This document shows positions 6,762 through 9,934 of a stretch of 9,934 nt of DNA, piece by piece (positions within the stretch are counted from its first letter, which is position 1; each line of letters opens with the position of its first letter). The notes below the pieces were generated by a model. It ran no database searches. It was not told the origin of the DNA and saw only the letters and a list, made by a program, of their open reading frames with translations. Source of the DNA: a bacterium (GTDB lineage Bacteria; SM23-31; JAUVVT01); contig JAUVVT010000030.1 in NCBI GenBank assembly GCA_030604505.1, positions 1-9,934 of the forward strand, in the 5' to 3' direction. A program made the translations under genes and the position numbers.

Positions 6762-7157
6762 CTATTCTTTTTGTTCGATTTTTCTATACGTATAAAGCAT
6801 ATCAATATAAGTTTCTTTTGTGGGTCTTTGATTTGTTCTGAATCTTATGGTTTTGACCCACTCAAACTCTTCATCGGAAATCTTAAGGAGAGTTAATTGT
6901 TTCTCATCTGCAAGAAGATCTCTTAGCCCTTGTGTCATTTCCTCTTCTTCTTTGTCAATAGACCTTTCAAAAAAATCCCCAATCTCGCATTCCAGAGCTC
7001 TGGCTAACTTTTCAAGAGTTTTAATATTAGGTTTAAACCTTTTTTCATTCTCAATATCACTTATATTTGACTTGTAAAGTCCTGATTTGTCCGCCAATTC
7101 CTGAAGGGTTAAACTTTTCTCTTTCCTTAACGTTTTTATTTTTTTTCCCATTTCCAT
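6762..7157 (-). CDS. XRE-family helix-turn-helix transcriptional regulator
   Basis: This is a small DNA-binding regulator of 131 residues. Residues 4-63 are a complete XRE/Cro HTH: MGKKIKTLRKEKSLTLQELA, SGLYKSNISDIENEK (recognition helix about 28-36), and PNIKTLEKLARALECEIGDFF. The rest (64-131) is acidic then basic, with EFEWVKTIRFRTNQRPTKETYIDMLY. It may form a dimerisation or ligand region, and I do not recognise it. ATG 7157 has no Shine-Dalgarno and lies seven bases after a -10-like TATTTT, so the mRNA may be leaderless. ATG 7151 is the alternative. A dyad overlapping its -35 (7184-7199) suggests autoregulation. Its divergent partner is the 54-aa Cys-rich gene at 7513. Confidence 0.93.
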   Translation of the reverse strand: MEMGKKIKTLRKEKSLTLQELADKSGLYKSNISDIENEKRFKPNIKTLEKLARALECEIGDFFERSIDKEEEEMTQGLRDLLADEKQLTLLKISDEEFEWVKTIRFRTNQRPTKETYIDMLYTYRKIEQKE

Positions 7158-7164
7158 GTTATGT

Positions 7165-7193
7165 AAAATAATACTTTTTTATCAATTTGTCAA
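7165..7193 (-). promoter_or_regulatory. Sigma70-like promoter of the XRE gene with overlapping dyad
   Basis: On the minus strand, consensus TTGACA (complement of 7188-7193) is followed by a 17-base spacer and TATTTT (complement of 7165-7170). Only seven bases separate the -10 from ATG 7157. An imperfect dyad AATTTGTCAACAATTT (7184-7199, 12 of 16 positions symmetric) covers the -35 and is a candidate operator for the XRE protein itself. Confidence 0.6.
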
Positions 7194-7232
7194 CAATTTA
7201 TTTCATATTATCATATTTATTTTAATAATTTA

Positions 7233-7261
7233 TTGACTTTTGAACAAAAATTTATTATATT
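7233..7261 (+). promoter_or_regulatory. Sigma70-like rightward promoter
   Basis: TTGACT (7233-7238), a 17-base spacer and TATATT (7256-7261) make a five-of-six match in each hexamer. It points toward the 54-aa gene, whose ATG is about 245 bases past the expected start site. It could instead drive a small RNA within the leader. Its -35 is 40 bp from the -35 of the divergent XRE promoter. Confidence 0.5.
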
Positions 7262-7512
7262 ATATAACAAATATAATAAATATTATTATTAATAATAACT
7301 ATCATTACAAATACTTTATACCTAAAAATTGCGATGGATAAGAAAACAATACAAAAAAGTGCTCCAAATTGATGTTTAGCAATAAACTACTAAACTGATT
7401 ATGATTTTATATATAGGAGAAAACAGCCAGTTTGCCCCTATAACGGTGTTATTTACTTTATTCTATCAAAATTCTGAGGTTATATTGAATTTAAATTGAG
7501 GAGGATTCAAAG

Positions 7513-7677
7513 ATGCCACAGGAAATTGAACTAATATGCTTTGATGAAACATGTGTTTATAACAATCCATTGGATAATTTGTGTTCAAATGGGCAGCCAT
7601 TAATAGAACTTGAGACGGAGAGGACTTGCAGATGTCTGTCTTATGAAGAAAGAGAGGAAGAGGAAGAAGAAGTTTAA
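7513..7677 (+). CDS. Small Cys-rich acidic-tailed protein, DUF1540-like
   Basis: This 54-residue protein reads MPQEIELICFDETCVYNN then PLDNLCSNGQPLIELE, and later RTCRCLSYEEREEEEEEV. Coding is supported by an excellent AGGAGG (7499-7504) eight bases before ATG 7513 and by structured composition. Five cysteines (9, 14, 24, 39, 41) follow C-x4-C-x9-C-x14-C-x-C. The I-x-C-x4-C-V-Y-N, later C, and final C-x-S/T-Y/F-E order resembles the DUF1540 domain (small Cys proteins, best known in Firmicutes, presumed metal-binding). This is pattern recognition from memory. There is no signal peptide or membrane helix, so it is likely cytoplasmic. The last ten residues are almost all Glu. It stands alone, divergent from the XRE regulator, which is the obvious candidate controller. 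It is convergent with uxaC. Confidence 0.75.
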   Translation: MPQEIELICFDETCVYNNPLDNLCSNGQPLIELETERTCRCLSYEEREEEEEEV

Positions 7678-7824
7678 ATTTAAATATTTGAGTAAAAATG
7701 TCTGAACCACTGATAGGTATAATTAAAGGATTAATATGATACTATAAATCATCTGTAGTTCAAACAATGGGTCTTAAAAATCTTATTTTATATATAAAAA
7801 ATAGAACATTATCTCATAATATCA

Positions 7825-9264
7825 TTATTTTTCAAATCCAAACAATTCTACTTGATTGTTATAACAGAGTCCTTCCACAATTTTAGATTCGAGCTGTTCT
7901 GGTATTATGCCGTTTTCAACAAGGCGGCTGATGACATTACAAACAGCTCTGGCATAAACCTCGTGTCTTGGAGATAATGAAAGTATCTTCCTTCCGTCAC
8001 AGACCATTCCCGCACAATTAGAATACGACTCTACCTGCATCATGTAGTTAAGGTGGTCTTCCATTCCGTACGTGGTATCATTGAACCACCAGGGAACTCC
8101 CCACCTTACACTCGGGAAAATCCTGTTTAACGTTGCAATAGTTGGATAATGTATTGGATCCACACAATATAAAACTACCTTCAGGTCATTCTCTCCTCCT
8201 TCACCGGAACAAAATCTTCCGAGCAGGGGGCTTAAATTCTCAACAATTTCAATATTATTTGTAGAGCAGTCTCCACCGCTGTCAGGACCGCTAATTTTAA
8301 AAGTATGCGGATTTACGTTTCTCGCTGCCCCAAAGTGTATCTGGGTTACCCAGCCCTTTTCTTTATCCATCTCACATAATCTATGCATCATAAATGAAAT
8401 AAAATCTTTTATCTCTTCTTTTGAAGGAGCTTCCTCCCTATCATAGAACTTTCCAAAAATATCTTTTGCATTGGATTCTTTAAAATCTAATCCGTAAGGT
8501 TGGTAAATCCCGTGGTCGCTTGCAACGCATCCATTTTGTGCAAAGGAATCATGCCTTTCTGTCAAAGCGTCCAATAAACCCTCTAATGTTTTGTCTTTAC
8601 CTGTTTTTTCACATAACTCAGTGACATAGTCACTCCATCCTTCAGAGAAAATATTCATTGATTTATCCGGTCTGAAAGTCGGTAGAATCTTTATTTCGGG
8701 AAGTTCTTTTTTTGCTTTTTTATGATACATAAGGTCATCGAGCGGATCATCAGTCGTACAAAGAACCTTGGCTTTCATACTCTTCAATACTGCCTGAGGT
8801 TTCATTTTATCCTGGCTCAATATTTCTTTGGATTTTTGCCAGATAATTTCTGCAGTCTCACTACTAATAATATCATCAATTCCTAATACCCTCTTTAGTT
8901 CAAGATGAGCCCAGGTATAGATATGATTGCCTGCGAATTTTGGAAAAACTTCGGCAACTGCTTTCCATTTATCATAATTGGACACATTAGTATCCAGAAG
9001 GTAAGATAAAGGAACCCCTTTTTTGGCAACTTGTTGAGTTATATAGTGATCGCGATTTGGCCATCCTTCGTTAGTATCAAGAACCATCGCTGTAAAAATA
9101 TCCGGAAAATTTTCATTATCAACTATCTGCTTTGCACTTAAATGATTATGAGCATCTGTAATTCCCATTTTTTCTCTCAATGGTTCAATAACTTTATGAT
9201 ACAACTTCACCGCAGTTTTAGTTTCTAAACCCCAGTCTTCACCTAAAAAAGTTTGCCTTGACAT
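7825..9264 (-). CDS. uxaC: Glucuronate/galacturonate isomerase
   Basis: UxaC converts D-glucuronate to D-fructuronate and D-galacturonate to D-tagaturonate, the first step of hexuronate catabolism in the cytoplasm. The length of 479 residues is normal for this amidohydrolase-fold TIM barrel. The start DEDWGL-like segment leads to DAHNHLS with metal ligands His39 and His41. Further motifs are HIYTWAHLELKRVLGI, VLCTTDDPLDDL, ILPTFRPDK, ASDHG, GWVTQIHFGAARNVN, GPDSGGDCS, GVPWWFND, and LSLSPRHEVYARAVCNVI near the end. One region differs from the common family text: LYCVDPIHYPTIATL stands where many members have LYxLNPxDN. ATG 9264 is supported by AGGAG eight bases upstream. It is divergent from rhaM across 175 bp. 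I see no convincing terminator after its stop. Confidence 0.95.
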   Translation of the reverse strand: MSRQTFLGEDWGLETKTAVKLYHKVIEPLREKMGITDAHNHLSAKQIVDNENFPDIFTAMVLDTNEGWPNRDHYITQQVAKKGVPLSYLLDTNVSNYDKWKAVAEVFPKFAGNHIYTWAHLELKRVLGIDDIISSETAEIIWQKSKEILSQDKMKPQAVLKSMKAKVLCTTDDPLDDLMYHKKAKKELPEIKILPTFRPDKSMNIFSEGWSDYVTELCEKTGKDKTLEGLLDALTERHDSFAQNGCVASDHGIYQPYGLDFKESNAKDIFGKFYDREEAPSKEEIKDFISFMMHRLCEMDKEKGWVTQIHFGAARNVNPHTFKISGPDSGGDCSTNNIEIVENLSPLLGRFCSGEGGENDLKVVLYCVDPIHYPTIATLNRIFPSVRWGVPWWFNDTTYGMEDHLNYMMQVESYSNCAGMVCDGRKILSLSPRHEVYARAVCNVISRLVENGIIPEQLESKIVEGLCYNNQVELFGFEK

Positions 9265-9300
9265 CCTTATATCTCCTAATTTTTTGTTACAAGTGATGTT

Positions 9301-9318
9301 TAATATAATGCAATATTA
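9301..9318. promoter_or_regulatory. Inverted repeat between uxaC and rhaM
   Basis: TAATAT and ATATTA form perfect six-base arms around AATGCA, about 37 bp upstream of the uxaC start. A second, looser pair follows: TTGAAAAATA (9371-9380) and TATATTTCAA (9396-9405), nine of ten complementary, upstream of rhaM. Either could be an operator for a sugar-responsive repressor, but both are AT-rich and could be chance. Confidence 0.25.
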
Positions 9319-9439
9319 TTAAAAAATCTATAAGAAAATATTTAATTTATTGGAAATTTTATTGCTTTTATTGAAAAATATTGATTATTTCTTTTTATAT
9401 TTCAATAATTAAAATGTATCATTTTACAAGGAGGAGAAT

Positions 9440-9748
9440 ATGTTACGTCAGGCATTCATTATGAAAATCAAAGCCGGTGCCGAAGAGGAATATAGACGGA
9501 GGCATGATGATATATGGCATGAAATGAAAGAGGTTTTAAAGCAAGCCGGCATATCCAATTATTCGATTTTCCGTGATGGCATCACTCTATTCGGCTATAT
9601 GGAATTTAAGGACATAGAAAGGCGGAAAGCCCTGTCAAGCAATCCCACTGTCAGGAAATGGTGGAACTATATGGCAGATATTATGGAAGTCAATCCTGAT
9701 AACAGCCCGGTAACAAAAGAGTTGGAGCAGGTGTTTTATCTTGAGTGA
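9440..9748 (+). CDS. rhaM: L-rhamnose mutarotase
   Basis: RhaM interconverts alpha- and beta-L-rhamnose anomers so that L-rhamnose isomerase receives its preferred form. The length of 102 residues is standard. Family motifs are all present: RQAFIMKIKAGAEEEYRRRH, HDDIWHEMKEVLKQAGISNY (conserved His), SIFRDGITLFGYME, RKWWNYMADIMEVNPDNSP, and a closing LEQVFYL. The fold is a dimeric ferredoxin-like barrel. ATG 9440 is preceded by AAGGAGGAG with a short spacer, a very strong ribosome site. It is divergent from uxaC. No rhaA, rhaB or rhaD is visible, so the rest of the rhamnose pathway must be elsewhere. About 120 bp of very AT-rich DNA without a clear terminator follows. Confidence 0.96.
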   Translation: MLRQAFIMKIKAGAEEEYRRRHDDIWHEMKEVLKQAGISNYSIFRDGITLFGYMEFKDIERRKALSSNPTVRKWWNYMADIMEVNPDNSPVTKELEQVFYLE

Positions 9749-9871
9749 TTTAAAGAACTTTATAAAAAATAAATATAAAATTAAATTTTTGGCTTTTAAT
9801 AAAAAATCCTTTACTTTTATTCTTTTCTTTATATATTTTATTACAAATATTAAAAATAAGGTTACATAAAT

Positions 9872-9934
9872 ATGAATAAAAAAGACCTTCTTGTTAGTGA
9901 GATTGAAGGTGTGCCAGAGCCTTTTCTTGAAGAG
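9872..9934 (+). CDS. 5' end of a small protein gene, possibly DUF2281-like, cut by window end
   Basis: Only 21 codons are visible: MNKKDLLVSEIEGVPEPFLE and one more Glu. The M-N-K-x-x-L-x-x-E-I-E-x-x-P-E-P-x-L-E-E pattern resembles the first helix of DUF2281-type proteins, which often lie in toxin-antitoxin-like pairs as the antitoxin-side gene. AAGG lies eleven bases before ATG 9872, a weak ribosome site. The call rests on a short segment and could be wrong. Confidence 0.45.
   Translation, partial: MNKKDLLVSEIEGVPEPFLEE

Larger units (their letters stand above)
7158..7512. other. Divergent regulatory region and long leader between XRE gene and 54-aa gene
   Basis: This 355-bp non-coding stretch is very AT-rich. 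It contains the XRE promoter/dyad (7165-7199), a rightward promoter-like sequence (7233-7261) and then about 245 bases before ATG 7513. The leader includes AT palindromic runs near 7255-7300 and an isolated GGAGA near 7417 with no usable start codon after it. I recognise no known riboswitch or RNA family in it. Confidence 0.5.

Noticed and set aside
6847..7077. Plus-strand 76-codon Ser/Leu-rich frame opposite the XRE gene
   Set aside because: Complement of the HTH coding sequence; composition is that of a shadow.
7334..7372. Short frame MDKKTIQKSAPN in the leader of the Cys-rich gene
   Set aside because: Twelve codons with no ribosome site; not supportable as a leader peptide.
7780..7824. 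Terminator after uxaC
   Set aside because: Only a weak five-base AT stem (ATAAT/ATTAT) near 7816-7828; not convincing.

Overview
This is an AT-rich bacterial chromosome segment. It carries housekeeping genes, small uncharacterised genes and part of a sugar-catabolism locus. I see no transposase, phage gene, CRISPR array, rRNA or tRNA. Strong GGAGG-type ribosome sites, a K+-dependent membrane pyrophosphatase, pectin-sugar genes (uxaC, rhaM) and a degenerate AATCCTGT/ATTCTGT short-period repeat fit an environmental low-GC Gram-negative. The Bacteroidota/Ignavibacteria (FCB) neighbourhood is my best guess. That placement is inference and not firm.

Layout. 1-528 (+) is the 3' part of a GlmU-like UDP-GlcNAc pyrophosphorylase that stops before the acetyltransferase active site. 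686-2701 (+) is hppA, an ion-pumping pyrophosphatase. It ends at a strong bidirectional hairpin terminator (2738-2777), which is followed by a degenerate short-period inverted repeat (2801-2887). 5122-2941 (-) holds miaA (tRNA A37 dimethylallyltransferase) followed by an uncharacterised charged helical protein, probably one transcript. 5903-5359 (-) is a tight two-gene unit: an unknown 78-residue protein, then a membrane-anchored SH3-like protein starting at TTG and ending at its own terminator. 6105-6755 (+) is an exported cyclophilin-type prolyl isomerase. It converges, with a 6-bp gap, on a small XRE-family repressor (7157-6762, -).

The 355-bp region 7158-7512 contains back-to-back promoter-like sequences. 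One serves the repressor, whose mRNA may be leaderless. The other points to a previously unlisted 54-residue, five-cysteine, acidic-tailed protein (7513-7677, +) that resembles the DUF1540 pattern. The repressor and the small Cys protein form the most interesting uncharacterised pair here.

9264-7825 (-) is uxaC (uronate isomerase), and 9440-9748 (+) is rhaM (L-rhamnose mutarotase), transcribed divergently from a shared 175-bp region. Together they suggest use of galacturonate and rhamnose, the two backbone sugars of rhamnogalacturonan. The window ends inside a new gene (9872-, +) whose first 21 codons resemble DUF2281-type small proteins.
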